Below are positions 45,596 through 56,689 of a DNA stretch of 64,000 bases, piece by piece. The stretch comes from Triglochin maritima (taxonomy: Eukaryota; Streptophyta; Magnoliopsida; Alismatales; Juncaginaceae): positions 6,336,501 through 6,400,500 of the forward strand of contig OY821779.1 in the NCBI GenBank assembly GCA_963682175.1, given 5' to 3'. The position numbers and the translations under genes are program-made. The notes beneath the pieces are model-generated. The model worked only from the letters and a program-made list of their open reading frames with translations. It searched no databases and was not told where the DNA came from. Position 1 is the stretch's first letter. Each line of letters begins with the position of its first letter.

Positions 45596-48500
45596 ACTAG
45601 TGCAGAAAAGTTCATATACGTCGGATATATATGAGTATATACGACGGATTTTGGCAGTCCAATGATCGTCGTATATGTTCCTGGCGCCTATGCCCTGGTG
45701 TATAGATGTCAGCTTATACGACCGACGTCTATACCATGTATAGACGTCGGCTATATAGGGCCACTAGTGTAGAAAAGACCATATACGTTGGATATACAAG
45801 GTTATATATGATGGATTTTGGCGGTATATACGACCGTCGTATATTTCCCCGACACCTATTGATGCATTGCATACATTGCATCATATGTCTTTCATTTAGA
45901 TTACTTTTACATCAATAAATGCTACTAAGGTATGTGTTTAGTCTTATTTACAGAATACAGGGACCTGAATGCAATTTACCCACATCTCGAGCATAAACGC
46001 GTGCAAAAGACTCATTTCTATCATAAAGACCAAGTTCAAGTTTATCGGGTTTCAAATGGAAATGTTTCCAAGCATAAAAGCATTCAAGACTTAATTGCAA
46101 AAAGACAAGGACCTAATTGCAATTCACGAGTTATTATGGAGAAAATCTAAAGAAAAATCAATGTAGTTCTCCAAACATATAAAGGAATTAATCCGGAGCT
46201 CAAAAGAATGGAAAGAATCAATCCAGACGCGCAAAGGAGGATCAAATCATACCATAAACACACAGGAAAAATCTGGATCGAATCCGAGCCAAAAAGGTGG
46301 CGATTCCGCCGCACCTCATGTACAAATTGCGGTGATTTAGCCGCACAAAAGTCGATCCGTGTGCTCAAATTTTTACCAATGCTGTATTGACGCGTGTACG
46401 TTCCATTTATATATTGGGATCCCTTGTATCGGCTATAAATAACCCCGAGAACGATGGTAGAAGGGTCATTGGCCTTAGACCTAGTTTTTAGTTGTTGTTT
46501 TTATTTGTAGTCTTTTCTTTGGAGTAATAAAATTCTGTCTTTTATTTCTTGTTTTTAGTTTTTTTTTGTAATGCCTCTAGGATCCCTTCTTCCTCCCTCC
46601 ATGAGTTTCTAACTCTTTCCAAAGGGTGGAGGTGACGGATTTAGGGTGAAGAGAAGATGAATGAATGTTATTATTTTAAGTTCGTGATTAGTATATTTTG
46701 ATTACTTGAGTTTATGTTAAATCATTTATCATGTAATGCTTTATAACTAATATGATTTATTATAAGTTTCTGAATTCTCTAATCTAAACCCTAAATCTAA
46801 ACCTCCACCCAACGGAATTCACTTCTTTGTTCTTGTTTTAGTTTTAATTGTTCTTGTTTCTTGCTTTAGATAATTAAAAATCAAAAAAATCTCAAAACCC
46901 AATTTATTTCTTCTCTCCTTCTTCCCCTTAATCAAAAATCACACAAATAACAAGATCTCTCCCTCCTTGTGTTCAACCCGTATTTGCCACGTCTTCATTG
47001 ACGCCGTGCACTTGCGGTATAAATTTAATTCTCATCACCTATACATTAGTGTATAGACGTCGATTATATACGACCGACATCTATTATACCTTTAAATAAC
47101 CAAAAAATGTACATTACAACCTATAGCGGACATTCAACTTGTACATCAATCAAGGCTCAAGATGCCCAAGTACCACAAGTGTCAATCTTTTAACCATTAA
47201 CAAGTACATCAAGCCCAAGATGCCTTAATGCCCTAACTCAATCTCATTCAAAAGTAAAGGAGTGGTGGAGTATATCAACCACACCAACAAAAAAAATGAT
47301 GTGAGACTAAACTGGATAGTCATAGAGACGTGAGATATCCAAACATCTGACATCTATAGTATGGACGTCGATTGTTTGACGTCTATTGTGTGATGTCTAT
47401 TGTGCACTAGTGGGTAGCCGTCGTCTATACTTGACTCCTATACACGGTATAGACGTCAAATTTTTGGATAACCGACGTCTATTTCTTCAAATTATTCAAA
47501 AAAACATTACATCCAAAAAAAGTAACACATTTCTAAGAACATCCCCAACCATCTTAAGCCCAACCAAAAAAAATACTACATTTCTAAGTGCCCCAAGAGT
47601 CAATGTTTTGACCATTAAATATATATATCTCACATGATTATTGTGGTATGGTATTCAACTCCCTTTCAAAATTAAAGGAGTGGTGGGTACATCAATCCCA
47701 CCAATAAAACATCATTTTCCAACGTGAGACTAAACTACATGTATCAATTTATCATATAAATAATTCTAACCCTATTATGAATCCACATCAACATCCCCAA
47801 CAAGCACCAAACAACGAACAATACCTTTTGGTACCGATCACAGAATCTCACAGGTAATGAGACAAAAGGAACAAAATAAAAACAAAGTCAAACCAAACCT
47901 CACAAACAAAAACCATTTCTGAATTCTACTTTTACTTCTAACCCCCAACTTTTTAAAACGGAAACCATTTCTTAATTTCACTATTACTCATAACACAAGT
48001 ATTCGTCACCTTTCCCATTCCCCCAACCATTTCTTAATTCTACTTTTACTCACCAATCATATTCTCAATCACCAAGTCAACATTCCCACTTAACATAAAA
48101 CAAAAGGAAGCCAACTTCTATCTATATTCGTATTTCTATTAATCTCTAAACTGAAAACAAACACAAGTATTCAAATCCCAAATCGTATAAATCCAAAAAA
48201 AATCCAAATCACAAATCGAATAAATCCTTAACCTTTTGAATCGACACCTCCGACGATGAAGCAAACGACGATCCAACAGTCATCATAGCCCGAAACTCCT
48301 CGAAGCTAATCCTCCCACTGGAGAAAACACGACGAAAGGTGCATATAGTGCATCACATTGGAGAAAACACGAGAAAATGTGAGGGTTTGAGATTTTGATA
48401 CTGATCGGGATGGGACGAGGAGGGGAAGAAGGTGGACCAATCGAGGCGAACAATCCAGAAGGGTTGGAGCACGGGGAGTAGAAAAGAGCAGTGAGCTTCA

Positions 48501-48753
48501 GAGTTTAGGGTTTTGGGAAAGAGTGATTCGATCATCAGCTATACAAAATAAAATTATTTAAGGAGGTATAGACGTTGATTATACTACAACGAACACTTAT
48601 ACATAACTATAGACATTGGTTGTAGAATAACTGACATCTATAGTTGTGTATAGACGCTGACCTCCTTTACATGCGCCATATATACCTATAGACATCGCAT
48701 TTAAGGGAGACCGATTTATATTTGACGACGTTTATTCTCTATTTTGCACTAGT
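45596..48753. mobile_element. Cluster of non-autonomous CACTA-type elements
   Basis: Four junctions carry CACTAGTG-type ends: ACTAGTGCAG at 45596, CACTAGTG at 45762-45769, CACTAGTG at 47403-47410 and TGCACTAGT ending at 48753. Next to each junction are many copies of (T)ATAGACGTCGG / CCGACGTCTATA in both orientations, the subterminal repeats typical of CACTA (En/Spm) elements. 45596-45769 looks like a very short copy of about 170 bp; 45762-47410 and 47403-48753 are longer copies in series. I see no transposase. Exact borders and target duplications were not resolved. The interior at 45.9-46.9 kb has no gene I recognise. Confidence 0.65.
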
Positions 48754-49341
48754 ACAAGTAATGATACCACTTCACATTTTAAATTGTGCAATTTTTTATC
48801 CATTCTGAAGTCACCACCTTGCTCCCCACGACTCTTCTAGATCAAGCCAATGCAGCAAACTAGTCACTATCATGATCTCACTTGTGGTTGTCACCATGTT
48901 GATATCACTCTTGTGTATAAAATATTTGCAATGTTGGAAAGGTTTGTCACATGAATTATCAACTGGAATAAGGTTGAATGTAATCCTGTGTATAAAATAT
49001 TTGGCTTATGTCGGAGTGGTTTGAGTTCAATAATCCTAGAGTGGTTTATGGAAGTTGACATCCAGATGTGTCCGAAGAGAGTCAAGAAACTGAGGTTTAA
49101 TTTGCTTAATGTTCTCTTGTATAAAATATAGTATGATGTATATATATTATCCAAATTCTTCGATGTTGAATTTTTACAGGTTTGAAGATCAGGATAATGG
49201 AGGATTGCAAGTTTGTTTGGTTGTATTTTGTTGTAGTTGCTGCAAACATGCTAAAACACCAAGTTATGTTGAATTTTTGATTGTATTTTCTGTTTTGGAG
49301 GATGAATTGAAGACTTTTGGTTGTCAAATTTTTAATTTGCA
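48754..49341. other. Intergenic, nothing recognised
   Basis: AT-rich, with no conserved frame or RNA gene. Confidence 0.5.
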
Positions 49342-49346
49342 ACTTG

Positions 49347-50661
49347 TGTTGGCTTTTTAGCCTTAATCCGTATTTTGATGATTTAACTAACCTAATCTTA
49401 ATCACAATCAAATGTAGAACAACACACATTATGTATATAACATATATTATATTGTGTTAACATCTACAAGTGATCAAAACTCAAGGAAGAATGGAATGAA
49501 GTCAAGACATGTAATCAAACTACTTAAGACATGTAATTTTACTTTTTATTTGAATTTCAGGAACTTATGTGAACATGGGCACACAAGAGTTAAAATTTAT
49601 TCACATACACACTAGGTTTCTTGCAGAAATCACACACTAAATATTAGATCAATTGAATTTCAATAGGTCACTCAAACTTAGGTAGGAAAATCACCTAAAA
49701 CAAACTTCTGCCTGCCTGTGTAGAATGGTCGACCGAAACAAGTTTTCTGTTCGACCGGTTCTAACAATTAACGGTTAACCAAATAGTGATTTTACCTAGT
49801 TCCATCTGTCGACCGATTGACCCGTATTTTCTGGATAACTGTTAACCTTGTCGTATTATACAACGGTCGACCGCCCCTATATCTAGTTTGACCGTTCACT
49901 TAAGTCATAGATCAATTGGTTTGACCGTAGCGTAAGTTGGATCAAAGATTTCCTTATTCTTAAGGAAACTGTCGACCGTCTATCCCGTACTGATCGACCA
50001 TCGTGGGACAGAATTGTTGAACTTCAATTTGTAATTTGTGTATCTTACACACAACTTATCCATATCTTTCCCAACAGCTATGTCTATATAGGTGCTTATA
50101 AATAGAGATTCATACACCTTATTTACACATCTTTCATATTTCCATTTCCTCCACATACTAGAGAGACTTCTCCAAACTCTCAAATCTCATTCCGCACACT
50201 TAAGAGCTAAAACTTTCACACTTTAGTTATCAAGTTCAATCATACTCAAAGTGTGCTCAAGTTAGAGAGTGTTTGAATCTACTCAATTCAGTTGTCAAGA
50301 CACATAGGTTTCAGTTGCCTGAAGCATCCCTCTTGGGTTGTGAGAGGAGGAAATCAAGTTCGGTGATAGTTGTTTGCAAGTTTATGGTGTAAAAGCTTAA
50401 TCTCGGCCCGGAATGAGATTGGATAGTGAAGACATAGGAGAAACTCACGGAGTTGAGAAGAACTTGCAAGAGAGAAAGTAAGTAGGAGACCGAACATCTA
50501 TAAAAACCGCTACGCATATTGTGGTTTGCTTGTTTCTCCACTTGTCTTTTAATTATTGTGTCTACTACATGTTCGGTAGAGAATTAGGCTATTTTGATTA
50601 GATTAATCGGCCCCACATCGATACCACGCTTTGTCTTGTCGTGGTTTTTCTTAGGTTGTCA
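49347..50661 (+). mobile_element. Solo LTR, 1315 bp, SIRE-like copia
   Basis: It begins TGTTGGCTTTTTAGCC with TATTTTGATGATTT shortly after and ends TTCTTAGGTTGTCA, flanked by a perfect 5-bp duplication ACTTG (49342-49346 and 50662-50666). Towards the 3' side GTAGGAGACCGAAC followed by TATAAAAACCGC and a T-rich run resembles the conserved R/U5 part of SIRE/Maximus-type copia LTRs. It has no coding part. Its U3-like half holds a GGTCGACC palindrome array. Confidence 0.75.
49727..50000. repeat. GGTCGACC paired-palindrome array in the 1315-bp solo LTR
   Basis: About ten exact or decayed copies. The clearest pair is GGTCGACCGAAACAAGTTTT followed by CTGTTCGACC, 22 bp apart; another is GGTCGACCGCCCCTATATCT followed by AGTTTGACC, 21 bp apart. 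Confidence 0.75.
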
Positions 50662-50666
50662 ACTTG

Positions 50667-52104
50667 TTTTGGTGCTCAAATCATATATATATTTAGTTCA
50701 AATAACATGTATAATTGCAAGTTTAGAATTTATGTATTAATTGCAACTAGATTTTAACATGCTTTCTTGATGGTGCTAATTAGCAATAATTCAAATTGAA
50801 TCACTTTGACATAGGTGGCATGGTCAGTTGGACCTATAGTTGCAATTTAATTACTCACACGACGGATACTAAAATTCGTCACCATAACGACAACCATAAC
50901 AAGTGAAAGGAAAATCAAAGTTCTCATAGTGTAGTGTGTAATCATGTACTGGATCCAATTTCGGGTATCTTTGATCCGACCAGATCTGATTCTGGGTATC
51001 TAATTTGGGAACCAACCCGAATCCAATTCAGTTCTGGATATCCAATTCTAATACATATCCAATTCTGATTCTCCTAATATCCGGAGTTGTCACTCCTACA
51101 TGTGTGACTTTACCGCATGATGCCCAAGTGAGCTGGACCCATCGTGGACCCAACGGATCATGCAGGCGTTATGATGATAATGGTGACAAATCACATGGTC
51201 AGGGATTTATTCACAATTGATTTGGTATTGAACAGACATGGAATCACTTCTTTGTAGGAAACATTTTTTCTCTCTCTAAGAAAGAGATGTTTTCGGATTT
51301 TAAATTGCAACCTGTGGGGGAAAGGTGGATGTTCGTAGACATTGTGCAAGGCTACGACTGTTTCAATCCGTCAGTCATTAGAATGGGCTTCATTTGCACC
51401 TCTAGAATATTAAATCAGAAGCGTGTACATTAGCCGACCCAAAAATGCACCTTCACGTCGATATTAAAATGTTTGCCCAAAACTGTAGAAAACTTAAAAT
51501 AATCATTACATTATATTTCAAACTGTTAAATTACGGATTGTTTCTTGAACTATGGTCTTAATTCAGTTAACCTTACGATCTTTGAAATGTAGCACTTATC
51601 TTTTTTAAACCTTTTGTTTTGTAACACTTTGTCATTTCTTCACCAATAATGTGTTACTCTCTTCTTCTTCTTGCATTTTTTTCAAAGATTACTCTAACAT
51701 TACCTCTACAACAAGTTTGAATTTATGTCTGTATTGGATTTCCAAATATTTCCGCACATGGCACATCAACTAAACCAACAGAATTATCTTATTTATCTTT
51801 ATTTAATAAGAGTAAATTTCATATTTCTACAGATTTCAACATGTCCTTTGATAAGAGTAATGTAGTGAAAAAGAATGGAAAATGATTTTTGGCCGCTCTC
51901 CGGAACGCTACTGACATGGCGTAGACCAGCTCATCAGAATATATAGGTGTTTTTTATCGCATTTAATGCTTGTCACTAAAAGCTTCTCAAATCAAAGGAT
52001 TCATACCTATGATAATGCACAAAATGACAACCTTTCATCTTCCTCACTATTACGTTCCTTCCTTTTTCATTTTGATCAAATTTTCCTCTCTTCTGTCTAC
52101 TCCA
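50667..52104. other. Intergenic with a possible hAT end
   Basis: Around 50940-51098 ATATCC-rich sequence ends GTTGTCACTCCTA, inverted relative to TAGGGATGACAA at 44854. Otherwise no gene or RNA is recognised. Confidence 0.4.
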
Positions 52105-53059
52105 ATGGAAATTATAAGGATGTCTTCCGAAGAAGACATGTCGTTAAACGCTCCTGAGGAGAAGATGTTTTTCGTTCTTTCGAAGAAGCAAGAACTTTTT
52201 ATAATTACTACGCAGATGCTTGTGGTTTTAGTGTTATGTTAAGACATATTCATTACGAATGTGGTATTGTTACTTGGGTTACGCTTACTTGTTCCAATGA
52301 GTGCAAGGCACCAACAGACCAAGGACAAGGAATATTGAAGCCTTGTTTATCGAGTAGAGTCGAGTGCATGGCTCGCATCAAGGTTTCCGGAAACCCAACA
52401 AGGGGTTACCAGATTAACTTTGTCGATCTTAAACGATCTTAAACATAACCACGAAATGCTTCATGTGGAGCAGATGCGTTTTCTAAGACAGAAACAATTT
52501 GTACCTTAGACCATGATTGCACGAATAGTGTGCAATGATACTTCCAGGATCTCGGTTGCTAAGACCATGCAATCGTTTGTCGTCAAGACTGGGGGCATAA
52601 CAAACTGACTTTCAACGAGAGGAACCTAAGGTTTGTGTTTTTTTAGACGTTAGTCAGTAGTAAGAAACCTCCGTCGTCCATAACTCTTTTTGTGCGTAGA
52701 AATATTATAACCGAAGTCCAAAATTTGAAAATGGGACCCGGCGATGCACAATCTCTTCAGAACTATTTCATTAAAATGCAGAAGATTGATTCAATATTTT
52801 TCTATGTCATGGATATGGATGATGAATGAAGACTAAAGAATATTTTCTGGGCCGACTGCGATTCGAGAGCTGTCTATTCATACTTTGAGGACGCTATATG
52901 TTTCGACACTACCTAACTGACTAACAAATACGACATGCTGTTAGCACCATTTGTAGGAGTTAATCATCATTTCGAGTCTGTGTTGCTCAGTTGCGATTTG
53001 CTGTCCTATGAGACCACTGAAAATTACAATTGGTTGTTATAGACGTGACTGTCGTGCAT

Positions 53060-53590
53060 GGACAGTACATTTGAAGAGATTGTTTTTTCGTACTAAGGGT
53101 GTTGGGCATGTACTTTTTAAGAAAAAGATTGTCATTTTTGCCTTATGATTTGTCCATCTTAATATGTTGGGTTGTCTTTTTTAATTTTGCATATTGTGTA
53201 GATGGTTTTATCGTATTAAGATTCTTGGGTTTGTCATTTTTAACCTATGGTTGGTCATTTTTAAGGGATATGATTGTCCTTTTTATGAATGAGTGTATCC
53301 TTTTTAAGAATAAGTTTGTCCTTTTTAACCTATGGTCGGGCCTTCTTAAGGGAAAGAATTGTCCTTTTTATGAATGAGAGTATCCTTTTTTGAATAAGAT
53401 TGTCATTTCTAACCTATGGTCGGTCCTTTTTAAGGGATATGATTGACCTTTTTATGAATGGGAGTATCCTTTTTAAGAATAAGATTGTTCTTTTTAACCT
53501 ATGGTTGGATCCTTTTTAAGGGATAAGATTGTCCATTTTATGAATAGGCATGTCATTTTTAATATGTTTGTTTGGCCTTATTATTTGCCA
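53060..53590 (+). repeat. TTGTCCTTTTTAAGGG minisatellite block inside the FRS pseudogene
   Basis: Repeated phrases GGGATAAGATTGTCCTTTTTATGAATGAG and TTTTTAACCTATGGTCGG, about 65-70 bp per unit in roughly six copies, sit between the transposase blocks LLSYETTENYNWLL and NARHRFCI. The same TTGTCCTTTTTAA core makes up the array at 55480-56530. Confidence 0.75.
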
Positions 53591-53989
53591 TATTTGTGTA
53601 GATATTCATCCACCATCGATCATAACGACCAATGTGGCGCGATAGTTGTTACTGTTAAGAATGTCTTCCTAAACGCGAGACACAGATTTTGCATATGACA
53701 CATAATGAAAAAAACTCTCGTGAAGTTGCCGACGTAGTATCGCAAATACATGTTATTTGATCTAAAATTGATTGTGTACGACTCAAAAAACCTAGCAAAA
53801 TTTGAACGGAATTGACAGGGTTTCTTGGCTGATTTTGAGATTCAAAATCATAGCCGGCTCCAATCCATTTATGTCATCTGTGAGTTTTGGGTACCTGCTT
53901 TTTTAGGTGACTGTTTTTTCACCGGAATGACTTCTACCCAAAGAAGCGAAAGTATGAACACGTTCTTCGACAAGTACCTAACTTCTAAG

Positions 53990-54541
53990 TATGGCTGAAA
54001 ATGGGGCGGATATTACCCGCCAACCTGACCTGACCCGTTTAGTTCGGGTAGCGGATGGATTTTTTTCACCCGATTATCCATCAACCCGATTAGCCGCTTA
54101 CCCAACTATTAAATGTGGCGGGTAGCGGTTATAGTTCCTACCCGCCCCGTTTATCCATTTACCTGTATATTAATAAATTAAATTATTAATAATTTAATAT
54201 ATTACATATATATACCTAAACTCGATTGAATGAATGTTTTATGTTTCTAGTTATTTTGTTCTTTTATGTTATTGGTAATTAATTGGTGTTAGAAATTCAT
54301 ATTACTCGGTATTGTTGGTGATTTTTTGTTATTGGTGATTACCATGTATTATTTTGCACATTTTTTGGTAGCAAATGAGTAGAAATAAAAAATACAAGTT
54401 TTATCTATTTATCCGACCTTAAACAGATCGGGTAGCGGGTGATTTTTTTTACCCGACCCGCCCTGCCCCGATTATCCATTTATTTTAGGCGGGTCAGGTA
54501 GCGGTTGGGCAAAAATCTGACCCGACCCATTTACAGGCCTA
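53990..54541. mobile_element. hAT-type MITE inserted in the FRS pseudogene, 552 bp
   Basis: The ends are TATGGCTGAAAATGGG and CCCATTTACAGGCCTA (an imperfect inverted pair), flanked by a perfect 8-bp duplication CTTCTAAG (53982-53989 and 54542-54549). Removing it rejoins the coding blocks DKYLTSK and TIIKQFVQQYELALHHKYEK. Subterminal regions repeat GCGGGT, TACCCGC and CCCGACCCG motifs. There is no coding capacity. Confidence 0.85.
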
Positions 54542-55479
54542 CTTCTAAGACCATTATTAAGCAATTCGTTCAACAATATGAACTCGCTCTCCATCATAAG
54601 TACGAGAAAGAAGCTCAATCAGATTTTGATTGTCACCTGCATAAGAACCCCAATTAGTCTCAATATATCCTTTTGAGAGGCAAATCAGCGAGTTTTATAC
54701 CGTAGGAGTTTTCAAAAAAGTCCAACTAGAAATTGGGAAGATGATATACTATGACCTAACCGGGAAGTTCCAATCGAACGAGGTGGTGCATTACAAGGTA
54801 ACTGAACGTGTACGGACTGATGAGCAGCTATTATAGAAATGTTTCCTTGTACAAAATACAAGTCTGAACTTCACATGTGATTGTAGAATTTTTTAGCGCG
54901 TTGGTCCTCTTTGCTGCCACATGTTGGTTGTATTTACACGCGTAGATCCTAATGCATTGCTCCCACCGTCTTACATAATTAATCGATGACGGAAGGATAT
55001 TCATCGGAGCTATCAAAACAAGATGTACCAAGACGATGACATAATGGAGAAGGATGTGTTGCGTCATCATGCCGACATAATGGGTCGTGCTCTTTGGATC
55101 GCACAAGAAGCAATCATTTCCCATAAAAGGTATCTTAAAGTCGTGGAGTGTATGGAGTGGCTGAGGTCACATATGAACATTACCCAGGGCCCTACTATAG
55201 TTAATGAAGCTGTGACCGCAAGTATATCGGTGCGCAATCCAGATAAAGTCACTCGTCCAGGAAGATCGTCTACTAGACGTCGGGTACCTTTAGCTGAGAA
55301 GTTTATTCAAAGAAACCAAAAAAGTACCTCACAGAAAAGAAGAACAAGTATCTAAGGAAGGGCAAATCTCCCCTACATCAGAATGCACCTAGACCAGGGG
55401 ATCCAAATTTTGACGATTGAGACATGAAGTTGTATTACTAGCAATGAGCTTCATAAGTTTGTATTGTCTTTCAAAAGTT

Positions 55480-56530
55480 CGTGTAAAAAGAAGTAACATT
55501 TCGAAAGGGGTTTGTAATTTTTAACTCATGATTTTGTCTTTTTTTTATTATATGGGTTTGTCCTTTTTAATATCCACGCTTGGCATTTTTAATGTCTATT
55601 TTTTTGTAATATCAACGTTTGTTCTTTTTATCTTGAGGCTTGTCCTTTTTAAGTTGAGATTTGTCCTTTTTATGGAGAGTTTTGTCCTGACGATTGTTCA
55701 GTTTGTCTGATCTAAGACATAAGGTTGGTCATTTTATCTTGAGGTTTGTCCTTTTTATCTTGAGGGTTGTACTTTTTAAGGAGGGTTTCGTCCTGACGAT
55801 GATTCAGTTTGTCTGAGGTAAGACATGAGTTTGTCCTTTTTAAGTAGCGGTATGTCGTTTTTAAGTTGAGGATTGTTCTTTTTAAGAAGGACTTTGTCCT
55901 GACGATGGTTCAGCTTATCCGAGGTAAGACATGAGTTTGTCCCTTTTAACTTGAGGTTTGTCCCTTTTATCTTAAGGGTTGTCCTTTTTAATTAGCGGTT
56001 TGTCCTTTTTAAGTAGTAGTTTGTCATTTTTAAGTTGTGGGTTGTTCTTTTTCAGGAGGGTTTTGTCCTGACAATAGTTCAGTTTGTCTGAGATAAGACA
56101 TGATTTTGTCCCTTTTAACTTGAGATTTGTCCCTTTTATCTTCATGGTTGTCTTTTTTAAGTAGTGGTTTGTCATTTTTAAGTTGAGGTTTGTCATTTTT
56201 AAGTAAGGCTTTGTCCTGATGATGGTTCAACTTGTCCGAGGTAAGACATGAGTTTGTCTATTTTAAATGAGGTTTGTCTCTTTCATCTTGAGGGTTGTCC
56301 TTTTTAAGTATCAGTTAGTTCTTTTTAAGCAGCAGTTTGTCCTTTTTAAGTTGAGGTTTGTCCTTATTAAGGAGGATATTGTCCTGACGATGGTTCAGCT
56401 TGTCTGAGGTAAGACATAAGTTTGTTCATTTTAACTTGAGGTTTGTCATTTTTATCTTGAGGGTAAGTAGAGGTTTGTCATTTTTATGTTGAGAGTTGTC
56501 CTTTTTAAGATAGGGGTTTGTCCTGATGCA
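55480..56530 (+). repeat. Large degenerate minisatellite (TTTGTCCTTTTTAAGTTGAGG)
   Basis: Several dozen short units TTTGTCCTTTTTAAG(T)(T)GAGG are ordered into a higher-order repeat of about 130-150 bp. It is marked six times by GGGTTTTGTCCTGACGATGG followed by TTCAGTTTGTC and GAGGTAAGACATGAG. It separates the transposase from the ULP1-like remnant. Confidence 0.88.
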
Positions 56531-56689
56531 TGGATAAATTTACGTGTTGTATACATTCTTAGTATGAAAACTACAAAATGTAATTACGAATCTATAGGTA
56601 TATGTAAGAATCTATAAGTGTATATCAAAAGTCAACACAAGTGTGGGAGTCCCTCATTAAATTCATGGTCAATTCACCCCTGACCAAGT

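Larger units (their letters stand above)
52105..55420 (+). pseudogene. FAR1-related (FRS-like) MULE transposase pseudogene
   Basis: Reading across several frames, the order of conserved blocks is clear. A FAR1 DNA-binding domain has SFEEARTFYNYYADACGFSV, RVECMARIKV and LKHNHEMLHVEQMRFLR. The transposase core has DAQSLQNYFIKMQKID, FFYVMDMDDE, NIFWADCDSRA and LTNKYDMLLAPFVGVNHH, then NARHRFCI.HIMKK and TQRSESMNTFFDKYLTSK. A SWIM-side block has CCHMLVVFTRVDPNALLPPS, and it ends LRKGKSPLHQNAPRPGD. There are at least ten stops and several frameshifts. A 520-bp minisatellite block (about 53060-53590) and a hAT element (53990-54541) interrupt it. FRS proteins are MULE-derived regulators or live transposases. 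This copy pairs with the ULP1-like remnant on the other strand, so it is a dead transposon, not a host gene. Confidence 0.8.
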
